Assembly (NCBI GenBank): GCA_018287875.1
Contig: JAGVVL010000001.1
Span: 3,968,001-4,032,000, forward strand
Source: Nigrospora sphaerica
Lineage: Eukaryota > Ascomycota > Sordariomycetes > Amphisphaeriales > Apiosporaceae
DNA: 64,000 nucleotides
Direction: 5' to 3'
Position numbers and translations under genes: made by a program. Under the pieces are notes generated by a model. That model saw nothing but the letters and a program-made list of their open reading frames with translations. It had not been told where the DNA came from and did not search any database. How positions within the stretch are numbered: the stretch's first letter is position 1; each line of letters starts with the position of its first letter. Positions 55,745 through 64,000 of the stretch are shown in pieces.

Positions 55745-56391
55745 TTAGGCTTCTTCCTCCTCCGCGGCCTGGTAAGGCTCAGGGTCGTTGGGAGATCGCG
55801 CCTAGATTTTATGGTCAGTCAGAGCCGATAGCTGTGATGAACGGAGCCTGCTCACCCTCACGGCGCCCTTGCCACCAAGTTCCCGCTCGAGTCCGCCCTC
55901 AAACTCGCGGGGGTAGGACTGCTTGTCGGGGTAGGTTGCCTTGACAACCCAGCAAACACCCAGGAACGTGAGAACGAAAGCACCGAACTGGAGGGCACCC
56001 TTGGCGGGCGAGACCCAGGTGTACTCGTAGGGGGAGAACATGCCCAGGACGTCGTGGTCCTCGTGCACGGGCTCGCCAAAGTTGCGGCGCTCCTGCTTGT
56101 CCCACCAGTCACCGTGAGGGTCGCGGAACTGGCGCTTGACGCGGGGAGGGTTAATGTAGCCGCCGTTCTGCCCCAAGGTTAGCCTCTCCAGCGCGTGTCC
56201 GTCCAGGTCCGAACACTGACCATATTGGAGTCCTCGGCCTCGGTGAGGCTGGGTGGGTCGGGGTACTTCTCGTCGTAGATGGCCTTGTCGTTCATCGAGT
56301 TGGGGAGGAAGCCTCGTCGCTGGACGATGGGCAGCCGGCGCTGCGCGACGGATCGCAGGGCCGGAGCCTGCGCAATTCGACGGGGAAGCAT
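55745..56391 (-). CDS. Mitochondrial complex I accessory subunit, NDUFB8/ASHI type
   Basis: Three exons (56221-56391, 55856-56167, 55745-55801) join to 179 residues. The N-terminus MLPRRIAQAPALRSVAQRRL is a basic, acid-free mitochondrial targeting sequence. The body carries PPRVKRQFRDPHGDWWDKQE, RRNFGEPVHEDHDVLGMFSP and YEYTWVSPAKG, the signature of the ASHI subunit. One membrane helix follows (FGAFVLTFLGVCWVVKATYP), then a charged C-terminal tail ending in a Glu run. NDUFB8 sits in the distal membrane arm of NADH:ubiquinone oxidoreductase. The first intron has a GTCAGT donor. The next gene, SWR1, is divergent, about 1 kb away. Confidence 0.92.
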
Positions 56392-57404
56392 CTGCGGAAC
56401 GGGCGTGAGTACGGGGGCGGGCATACGGCCACCGGACGGGCCAGGAAGGGTCAATTGGCACGTACTGTGGCCTGACGAGAGCCGCAACGCTGTCAAATTG
56501 CGACGTGGGATGGGATGGTCTGGGGTCAGGTCAACTGGTAGTAGGTGTAGCTTGAGGTCATTCGGGTGTCGGTCGCTTCGAAGCTTCAATGCCTGGGCCC
56601 GGCAGCCACGCCGTGTGGGCCGGGGGTGTTTCGCAGCCACAGTCCAGAGGGGCGGAGGGGTGGGTGCCTGAGGCAGCCACAGCCGCCAGCTTGTCACGCT
56701 CGTCACGCTCGTCTTGTAGGTACAGATGACCTCAGGCTTTTGGGGTGGGCTGCTTTGGAACCTTAAGGTACATACATATGTAAGTACAACCTAGCTCCAG
56801 ACAATCGCGCAGCCAGTTACTAGGGTACTAATAGCCTTACGAAGAAGGATGATGGTTAGGTATCTCTCTATTTTTGAGGTACCCAAGCATTGATAGCTGT
56901 TGCCTCGCTTTTCCTCTCCCCAAAGAGCATTCCTTCCTATACGGCATACAGGTAGGTACATACCGGGATGGGTTTAGGTAGGACTGCCCAGGCAAGAAGG
57001 CCCGGGGGTGGGGTTGTTGGTGGTGTGAAATGGATGATGCCGCCCCCCCCCCCCCAAGCATCCACCTATGTTTGCTCTCGCCTATGCAGCCAAGTGCGTG
57101 TACGCATTGGGTGACACGCGGTAGGCCATTCCAACCCGTCCTCTCTATCTGCTCCGGGCGGCGCCGCCGCCGCGAGGCAAAGCAATTTTTCGAAGAAGCA
57201 GGCCATCAAAACTTTTAGCTGGCAACCAGCTTTTCCGCCACATTTTCCATCGTAACCATCGGCACAGGGCTCTGGCCATGCTCAGACTCTACAGTGACAC
57301 TCGCCCGTCTGTTCTCTACCCGTAGACGTACTTTTCGGCCTCTCAAATGCCATTTCCGTCGGGATCGAGACCCTCTTGTCCCTCAAAGACCCTGGGCGAC
57401 CACT
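56392..57404. other. Divergent promoter region (complex I subunit / SWR1)
   Basis: About 1 kb with both promoters. It contains GTAGGTACATACC-type motifs near 56951-56967 and a 13-base C run at 57043-57055. The SWR1 frame stays open 5' of its ATG back to at least 57294, but only non-ATG codons occur there. No other gene seen. Confidence 0.5.
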
Positions 57405-60400
57405 ATGACGGATCTCGCGTCGGGCGATGCTCCTCCAACCGCGCCCGCCCCAGACGAAACAACTTCCTCTGCCCAACACAGGAATGAAGAAGCTGCGACA
57501 TTCGGGCATGGCTGCCTACGCATTGATACTGTTCAATCAAATCCCGCCGACACCAACGGCGACAACGACAGCAGCGGTTCCGAGCTGACTCCCGTCCAGT
57601 CCGACGAGTTTGAGGAGAACCCGTTCGACGATGTATCTTTCCCGCAAGCCGCACCCGCCGCCGCCGACGACGATGCAACCCCCGAGATTGACGACCGGCC
57701 CCTAAAGCGCCGTCGCGTTCGCGATGCAACCCCGCCCCCGACTGGCCAACGGAAACCGAACCCCATCTCTCCGCCGTGGAAAAAGTTCGAGGCCGAAGGT
57801 CCCACGACTCTGATCGACGAACATGGCAAACGCAGGTCGGGTCGGGTCAGCACTCTCTTCAACGAGCCACAGCAATCCCCAGCGGTCAAACGACCAGCTC
57901 GAGGCGCCGTGCCAAACCAGAACGCGCCCAAGGGCAGACAAACCGCAGCAGCGAAGACCAACGGCCACCCAAAGTCGCTACCGAAGGGCAAGGGAGCCAA
58001 CTCCAAGGCGACTCCCGCCAAGCAGAACACGAAGAAAGCTGTGAACGGCGCGTCACGGCCCGCGCCCAGGACGTCCACCCGCAGGAGGGCTTCCCCTTCC
58101 CCTCCCCCCACAAAGACCTCGCCGAGGCGGGCATCGACAAGAACGCGACGAAGCTCCCGGAATCAGCGCGACAGCTTGGAAGCGCTGGATGAGGATACCG
58201 AAGACGGCCCGGACTCCCTCCCTACGAAAATCCGACTGCGACTGCGAACCACGACTATTCCTATTGTGCATCCTCTTCAAGTCAATGTATTACCAGGACA
58301 GACGGTGGCCCGCCCAAAGCTTGGCTCAAGCTTTGAAGACTACCTACAAAAAGCCCTCACGATTGATGTCAAAGATGGTGGTTGGCAAGATGTTACCGAC
58401 GACGGCCCCTCCTATACGGCCGAGCAGGCCGAAAAGGATGCCCAAATTCTCATACGGGTCGAAGACGAGACCAGGCCGGGCGGACTTCTGAGCGAGGATT
58501 ACTGTTCGGCCTTCGTTCCAGAACCCACCGAAGAACCTCCGCGACAATGGGCTCACATGGATCATTTGGTCAAAGCCGCGGCCAATTTCAGGAAGCTCAT
58601 GGTCATGGAGCAACAGAGACACCGGGCTACCGCGAGGAGATTGGCAGAGGCCTGCCGGGACGCATGGCTACGGCGGCAACCCAAGACGGCCGAACAGATT
58701 GAGGCCGAAGCCAGGGAGGCCTGGATCATGAAATACAAAATGGTTGTCAAGGCAGTTGCTGGCACGTGGGAGAACGTGCGCCTGGAAATCAACCGCCGCC
58801 GCTTGGAGGAGTGGGAGGCTGCAGAACAGAAAAGGGTCAAGGCTGCCCTGAATGAAGCCGTCAACATGTCGGAGCTGAAGCTTCAGGCCCGGCGTGCCCA
58901 TTTCAATTCCGAGGGGCTTTCCGATGAGGACGACGCATCAGATGAGGATGACGCTTCTGATGACGAGGACGGCCTGGAAGACGAGATGGACGACATGGAT
59001 GAGGATGATGTCCTATCGGAAGGTTCGGGAGCAGGTGAAAATCTTGGCCAGGATGAAGATAACATGTCCTCCTCTGGCGACGAAGAAGATACGAAGTCGG
59101 AAGTATCCGATGCGCAGCTGACGCAGGAGCAGCTGCGCGCCAAGTATGCCAACATTCCCGAGTTGCTCCGCGCCGAAGAAGACACCACGGTCACAAACGG
59201 GGACCATGCACACCCAGATGGAGACGTCGAGATGGCTCACGATAACGACACCAGCGATGAATCCGTTGACATGGATGACGACATGGGCTCCAGCGATGAA
59301 GACATGGATAGTGCCGACGATGAGGATGATGCTTCTGACGATGGGGAAGAGGAAACAGCAGGCCTTTTGGGCATGCTCTTCGGAAAGTCTGAAATCGACA
59401 AATTCAAGAAAGAGGCACCCCCTGCAGAAGAATTTTCGCCCGCAAAGGACTCGGTTCCTGTGGAAGAATCGGATACTGTGGAAACCCCAAAGCCCACAGA
59501 AGATGTTACAATGACGGACCTTGCACCTGTTAGCGATGGAGAACCAGAAGCTATGCTTAATGGCATTCACAGCAAAGAGGGAGGCGTCGAGACAACGCCA
59601 TTGACGCGGAAGTCGAGCCAGAACAACGAGTCGTCGGAGCAGGTGAACCCACCGAAAGATCCCTTGCAGGCCAATGTACCCGATGCGCTGGCTACGATAC
59701 CAGAGCCCCTCAACGCCGAAGACGTGGGCAAAGAGCTCACCAAAGCTGTCGAAAAGAGTAACGGCATCTTGACGGGCTTGCCCAAGGCGCATTCAGCAGA
59801 AGGGACGTCGGCCATACCAAGTGCCGAGGTAACGGCCGCGCCCGACGGCGCCAACGTCAGTCCCGGCACCGACGCCATTACGAACTCGGCCAGCCGCGAT
59901 CCAAGCCAGTCTCCGCGCACCTCGGACACCAAGGCCACGGACATCGACACAGCATCGTCGGGAGTGCGCTCTGGAGCGAGTCGGTCCACATCGCCCGTGG
60001 CTCACTCACCGAAGACCGAAGTCCCGTTCCTATTGCGGGGCAATCTCCGCGAGTATCAGCATTTTGGATTGGACTGGCTTGCCGGCCTGTACCGCAACAA
60101 AACCAACGGAATCCTCGCCGACGAGATGGGACTGGGGAAAACCATCCAGACCATTGCACTCTTGGCCCACCTGGCGTGCCACCATGAAGTGTGGGGCCCA
60201 CATTTGGTCGTCGTACCCACGAGTGTTATGCTCAACTGGGAGATGGAATTCAAGAAATGGTGCCCCGGTTTCAAGGTTTTGTCCTACTATGGCAGCATTG
60301 AAGAGCGCAAGCGGAAACGCCAAGGGTGGAAGACGGACGACATGTGGAACGTCTGCATCACCTCGTACCAGATAGTCCTCCAGGATCAACAGGTGTTCAA

Positions 60401-62705
60401 GCGTCGACAGTGGCACTACATGATCCTGGACGAGGCCCATAACATCAAGAATTTCAAGTCGAAACGATGGCAAACGCTTTTGACATTCAACACCCAGGCC
60501 CGTTTGCTGTTGACCGGCACGCCGCTGCAGAACAACCTCACCGAGCTTTGGTCCCTGCTCTTCTTTCTGATGCCGTCCGAAAACGGCGTCGGAGGCTTTG
60601 CCGACCTTGCCGAGTTCCAGGATTGGTTCCACAAACCCGAGTCCCAAATCCTGGAGAGCGGGCGAGAACAGATGGATGACGAAGCCCGCGCCATCATTGC
60701 GAAGCTCCACAAAGTCCTTCGGCCGTACTTGCTGCGACGGCTCAAGGCCGACGTCGAAAAGCAGATGCCGGCCAAATACGAGCATGTTGAGTTCTGCCGC
60801 TTGTCGAGGCGGCAGCGTGAGCTGTACGACGGGTTTCTTGCCCGCACCGATACGCGGGAGGCGCTGTCGTCGGGAAACTACATCTCTGTTATCAACTGCC
60901 TCATGCAACTCCGGAAAGTGTGCAATCACCCCGACCTGTTCGTGGAGCGCCCCATCATGACGTCCTTTTGTCAGCCCAAGGCCGTTTTTGGCGACTACCA
61001 GTTTACCAGCCGCCTTGTGCGAGACAAACTGTGCGCCCAGAAGGTCATGAGCACTGTCAATTTGGATTTTCTGAACTTGGTCCCCGCCAAGTATGAAAAC
61101 CTGTCGGCGGATGTCTGTGACCGGGTCGCGCAGCTCAGCGCGCACCGTGCGCTCATGGAGCTCCGGGAAGCACAGAAAGCGCGGGCAAAATCGGCGTATT
61201 CCAATCTTGACCCCTCGGCCGTGGAATCCAACATTGTCTACCTCGAAAGTGCCGCTCGCTGGGGCCGATTCGAAGAACTCCAGCACTGCGTTTACCTCAA
61301 CGCGATTCGCCGCCAACAGCGGCCCGTGTATGGAAAGAAGCTTCGCGACTTCCTAACGATTGGGGTCTCCGAGCGCCCGCGCAAGCCGCGTCCGAAGGTG
61401 CCCGCCAAGATCATGGCCTGGTTCGAGGAGGAGTCGCCTGTTCTCGGGTCCATGGTATTGGACCTCGACCAGCGTGCCGCCAGCATGAAGCCGACCATCT
61501 CCAAGTTTGCCTGTGTCACGCCTGCCGTGGTTACGAGGGATGTCGACCGCCTCGTTCTGGGGTCGCGGGGCGTCAACAGCTTCCACGACAACAATCTCCG
61601 GCTGGCAGCTCCGATTCGGTATGCGCCGTTCATGCCGAAGGAGCCGCCGACGGATCCGTGGCACGAAGCGCGTATGCGCCTCAGTATCCAGTTTCCGGAT
61701 AAACGGCTTCTTCAGTACGATTGCGGCAAATTGCAGGCGCTGGACCGGCTCTTGAGAAAGTTACAGTCGGGCGGACACCGAGCGCTCATTTTCACGCAGA
61801 TGACCAAGGTGCTCGACATCTTGGAGCAGTTCCTGAGCATCCACGGGCACAAATACCTCCGGTTGGACGGCGCGACCAAGGTCGAGCAGCGGCAGATTCT
61901 GACGGACCGTTTCAACAACGACAACCGTATTCTGGCCTTCATATTGTCCACACGCTCCGGAGGGCTGGGTATCAACTTGACGGGCGCAGACACGGTCATC
62001 TTCTACGACCAGGACTGGAACCCGGCCATGGACAAGCAATGCCAGGACCGGTGCCACCGTATTGGACAGACGCGCGACGTGCACATCTACCGGCTCATAT
62101 CCGAACACACGATCGAAGCCAATATCCTGCGCAAGGCATCGCAGAAGCAGATGCTCGATGACGTGGTGATCCAGGAAGGCGGGTTTACGACGGACTACTT
62201 TAACAAGGTTTCGGTGCAGGACGTCATGAAGGACGTGGTGGACAATGCGGTCGAGGACGTCGTCGGCGACGCCATGGACCGCGTGCTCGGTGGGGCCGAG
62301 TCGGCAGGCGAACGGGCGGTGGGGCGGGTGCTGGAACAAGCCGAAGATCGCGAGGATGTCGCTGCTGCGCACGTGGCCGAGAAGGAAATCCAAGAGGACG
62401 AGGCCGACTTTGACGAGAAAGCACCGACAGCATCGGCATCGGGCAGCTCGAGCGCCAGGCAGGCGTCGCCGGCTACGCGGGACGCGTCTGCGGCGCCCGG
62501 GGCGGGACGATCGAACCTCGGGCTGTACGAGCAGTCGGCCGAGCAGGTAGAGGTGGAGCTCAACGCATGGGGCGAACGAATCGGAAACATAGACGAGTGC
62601 ATGCTGAGCGTCATGGGCCGCATGTTGGAAGGCACGCCGCTCGAGCTGCCGCGGGACAAGAAGAAAAGCAAGAGCAAGAAGGGGAAGGACACGAGAAAGC
62701 GCTAG
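57405..62705 (+). CDS. SWR1: SWR1 chromatin-remodelling ATPase
   Basis: Snf2-family catalytic subunit of the SWR1 complex, which exchanges H2A for H2A.Z in nucleosomes. Single exon, 1766 residues from the first in-frame ATG (MTDLASGDAPPT). An HSA domain lies around 375-470 (RQWAHMDHLVKAAANFRKL), binding actin-related proteins. Highly acidic Asp/Glu stretches at about 505-650 fit histone binding. The N-terminal ATPase lobe begins near 873: LREYQHFGLDWL, Walker A DEMGLGKTIQT, and Walker B DEAH in MILDEAHNIKNFKSKRW. A roughly 300-residue insertion splits the lobes, the mark of the INO80/SWR1 class. The C lobe has RLDGATKVEQRQ, STRSGGLGINLTGADTV and QCQDRCHRIGQTRDVHIYRL. The Lys-rich end may be nuclear-targeting. 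INO80 is excluded by the overall arrangement and acidic middle. Confidence 0.95.
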   Translation: MTDLASGDAPPTAPAPDETTSSAQHRNEEAATFGHGCLRIDTVQSNPADTNGDNDSSGSELTPVQSDEFEENPFDDVSFPQAAPAAADDDATPEIDDRPLKRRRVRDATPPPTGQRKPNPISPPWKKFEAEGPTTLIDEHGKRRSGRVSTLFNEPQQSPAVKRPARGAVPNQNAPKGRQTAAAKTNGHPKSLPKGKGANSKATPAKQNTKKAVNGASRPAPRTSTRRRASPSPPPTKTSPRRASTRTRRSSRNQRDSLEALDEDTEDGPDSLPTKIRLRLRTTTIPIVHPLQVNVLPGQTVARPKLGSSFEDYLQKALTIDVKDGGWQDVTDDGPSYTAEQAEKDAQILIRVEDETRPGGLLSEDYCSAFVPEPTEEPPRQWAHMDHLVKAAANFRKLMVMEQQRHRATARRLAEACRDAWLRRQPKTAEQIEAEAREAWIMKYKMVVKAVAGTWENVRLEINRRRLEEWEAAEQKRVKAALNEAVNMSELKLQARRAHFNSEGLSDEDDASDEDDASDDEDGLEDEMDDMDEDDVLSEGSGAGENLGQDEDNMSSSGDEEDTKSEVSDAQLTQEQLRAKYANIPELLRAEEDTTVTNGDHAHPDGDVEMAHDNDTSDESVDMDDDMGSSDEDMDSADDEDDASDDGEEETAGLLGMLFGKSEIDKFKKEAPPAEEFSPAKDSVPVEESDTVETPKPTEDVTMTDLAPVSDGEPEAMLNGIHSKEGGVETTPLTRKSSQNNESSEQVNPPKDPLQANVPDALATIPEPLNAEDVGKELTKAVEKSNGILTGLPKAHSAEGTSAIPSAEVTAAPDGANVSPGTDAITNSASRDPSQSPRTSDTKATDIDTASSGVRSGASRSTSPVAHSPKTEVPFLLRGNLREYQHFGLDWLAGLYRNKTNGILADEMGLGKTIQTIALLAHLACHHEVWGPHLVVVPTSVMLNWEMEFKKWCPGFKVLSYYGSIEERKRKRQGWKTDDMWNVCITSYQIVLQDQQVFKRRQWHYMILDEAHNIKNFKSKRWQTLLTFNTQARLLLTGTPLQNNLTELWSLLFFLMPSENGVGGFADLAEFQDWFHKPESQILESGREQMDDEARAIIAKLHKVLRPYLLRRLKADVEKQMPAKYEHVEFCRLSRRQRELYDGFLARTDTREALSSGNYISVINCLMQLRKVCNHPDLFVERPIMTSFCQPKAVFGDYQFTSRLVRDKLCAQKVMSTVNLDFLNLVPAKYENLSADVCDRVAQLSAHRALMELREAQKARAKSAYSNLDPSAVESNIVYLESAARWGRFEELQHCVYLNAIRRQQRPVYGKKLRDFLTIGVSERPRKPRPKVPAKIMAWFEEESPVLGSMVLDLDQRAASMKPTISKFACVTPAVVTRDVDRLVLGSRGVNSFHDNNLRLAAPIRYAPFMPKEPPTDPWHEARMRLSIQFPDKRLLQYDCGKLQALDRLLRKLQSGGHRALIFTQMTKVLDILEQFLSIHGHKYLRLDGATKVEQRQILTDRFNNDNRILAFILSTRSGGLGINLTGADTVIFYDQDWNPAMDKQCQDRCHRIGQTRDVHIYRLISEHTIEANILRKASQKQMLDDVVIQEGGFTTDYFNKVSVQDVMKDVVDNAVEDVVGDAMDRVLGGAESAGERAVGRVLEQAEDREDVAAAHVAEKEIQEDEADFDEKAPTASASGSSSARQASPATRDASAAPGAGRSNLGLYEQSAEQVEVELNAWGERIGNIDECMLSVMGRMLEGTPLELPRDKKKSKSKKGKDTRKR

Positions 62706-63773
62706 CTTCAGCAATACGGGTTCGGGTATTACCGGTGTATCATACGGGTTGCGTATTGGGTCACGGTCTGGGCAATTCACGGTCAGCACAGCGCTTGCAT
62801 ATTAGACGTGCCGCTTCAGGGGGCGGGCCACAAGCAAGAGAGACGGGAGAGGGGAAGAGGCCGAAGAAGGGCGCATGATTTCGAGGCTCAACAACAGCAA
62901 GGAGAATGGTGTTACAAACAGGCGCGCAGGTTTCCCTTGGGGTCAGCACTGGGTGTCAAATTGGTCAACACAAAACGGGGGGGGGGGGGCATATACAAAA
63001 CTGCAAATTAGGGAGAGCAATGGTAGGATAACGGCAGCCTCACGAGGCGGCGCCACTTTGCCACTTTGAGTCTCGTATGACCTTCCAAGCCGGTCTTGTC
63101 CCGGCCGAGCCCGGGTTGCGATGTTTCTGCCGAGCATGGATTCCACGCAGTGCCGATCGTTGGGCTGTCATCGCCTCGCCCCCCCAGCCTCTTCTACGCA
63201 AGCGGTGCCGATGCCGTGCGGAGCCGACCCGTGCTTCTCGCAGAGCCGCCACAAAAACGGTCCGCCCCGCCCCCACCTGTTCCTCACCTGTCCATCCATC
63301 TTTGTGTTGGATGAACGTGACGGGCACCCACGGCCTGGCTCTCTCGGTGGGACAACCGCATTCAACTACAGGACAGTAATTGGAAGGGAGTCGGTAACCG
63401 GTTCGCCAATTCGCAGGATTTCCGCGGCGCACGTGCCCGGGTTCGGGACTGGAATCTATTTTTTGCTGCTTCTCCCCCACCCCCACCGGGAACCCCCAGG
63501 CGCCTTCATGGCGAGCGCACAGGAGGGGACGGCAGGCGCGGCGGAGCGACTCAACCACCTTCCCGCGACATTCCCAGTCACGAAGCCGCAGTCACGTCGT
63601 GAGTAGACTGCGTACTAACTAGTCGGCTATCATGAATGAATACAAGCTGAAATGAAACCTGCAGCAAATGGCAGAGGGCAATAAAAAGACTAAAATAACA
63701 AAGACTAAGTAATAAGTGCTTTGATCTCGAAGAGCCGCGAAGTAGCAGTCCAAAAGATAGCAAAAAACATTGA
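62706..63773. other. Spacer between SWR1 and tRNA-Glu
   Basis: About 1.1 kb with the SWR1 3' region and a 13-base G run at 62977-62989. Short overlapping frames only; nothing supported. Confidence 0.5.
63762..63767 (-). terminator. Pol III terminator of tRNA-Glu
   Basis: Six T on the minus strand shortly after the tRNA 3' end. Confidence 0.8.
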
Positions 63774-63860
63774 CTCCGATGCGGGGAATCGAACCCCGAG
63801 CTTGACGGATGGATGCTTTCCAATGAGAGCGTCAAATGTTAGCCATTACACCACATCGGA
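63774..63860 (-). tRNA. tRNA-Glu (anticodon CTC) with 15-nt intron
   Basis: On the minus strand acceptor halves TCCGATG and CATCGGA pair, with a G discriminator. The D arm contains GTGTAATGGCTAACAT as in eukaryotic tRNA-Glu. The anticodon stem TGACG/CGTCA encloses CTCTCA, a 15-nt insertion, then C. Splicing after position 37 gives a 7-nt loop with anticodon CTC and a 72-nt body. The T arm is CGGGG-TTCGATT-CCCCG. The insertion is in the standard intron position. Confidence 0.95.
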
Positions 63861-64000
63861 TTATTGATGGAAATTCAGCGGCTTATTGCAAATTCCATTC
63901 CTAGCAGCGGATGGATAGGAAACCGGGCGGTCCCGTCGTCGCCGTATAGTTCGGCGACGGCTCCCTTCGAATCCGTGCGCAACCTCCCACCTTTGCTGTC
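63861..64000. other. Window end
   Basis: 140 bp upstream of tRNA-Glu. It includes an imperfect inverted repeat, CCGTCGTCGCCG near 63932 against CGGCGACGG near 63952. No gene supported. Confidence 0.3.

Noticed and set aside
57294..57404. Extension of the SWR1 frame 37 codons upstream
   Set aside because: The extension begins at a GTG and contains no ATG before 57405, so it is leader rather than coding.
60030..61316. 428-codon minus-strand frame antisense to the SWR1 ATPase
   Set aside because: Mirror of the conserved Snf2 core, with no independent support.

Overview
This window comes from the nuclear genome of a filamentous ascomycete, most likely a Sordariomycete of the Sordariales/Chaetomiaceae type. 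The evidence is GC-rich coding sequence, many 45-135 nt GT-AG introns with CTAAC/CTGAC-like branch sites, pyrimidine-rich leaders, tRNA genes with anticodon-loop introns, and gene families typical of such fungi (CBM1-GH5 mannanase, 12-knuckle CCHC protein, SWR1, TFB5, fungal debranching enzyme). There is no operon structure. Lineage placement is inference from remembered family resemblance. Exon maps were built by hand from splice motifs and frame continuity, and each one given as complete sums to a whole number of codons.

Layout, left to right. 0-7 kb: a weak minus-strand open frame, a D-galactonate dehydratase-type enolase (+), a polyQ protein of unknown function (-), a 37-base poly(A) tract, and a gamma-glutamylcyclotransferase-fold protein with a C-terminal membrane segment (+). 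7-17 kb: NAD-glycerol-3-phosphate dehydrogenase (-) and the bifunctional glycogen debranching enzyme (+). 17-28 kb is gene-poor: a Cys-rich single-pass membrane protein (-), a 17-bp minisatellite, and an 80-residue two-exon protein (-).

28-37 kb holds the most interesting pair. Two co-oriented, multi-exon genes both belong to the hydantoinase/oxoprolinase superfamily. The first is a fusion of HyuA with an S-methyl-thiohydantoin desulfurase (former DUF917) module (1000 aa). The second is a HyuA-HyuB fusion (1374 aa) with a 28-nt micro-exon. Together they look like a two-gene module for opening cyclic amides (hydantoin, thiohydantoin, 5-oxoproline or related rings), with the substrate unknown.

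37-46 kb: UTP15 (-), a PTS1-bearing dienoyl-CoA isomerase (+) convergent with the small TFIIH subunit TFB5 (-), a single-pass PY-motif membrane protein (+), and a CBM1-GH5 endo-mannanase (-). 46-64 kb: a 3-kb space, a 12-CCHC zinc-knuckle protein (+), an intron-containing tRNA-Pro(AGG) (-), a four-exon protein of unknown function (-), an NDUFB8-type complex I subunit (-), the SWR1 remodelling ATPase (+), and an intron-containing tRNA-Glu(CTC) (-).

Most genes are unrelated housekeeping functions. Only the hydantoinase pair reads as a functional neighbourhood. No complete transposon, CRISPR array or rRNA was seen.
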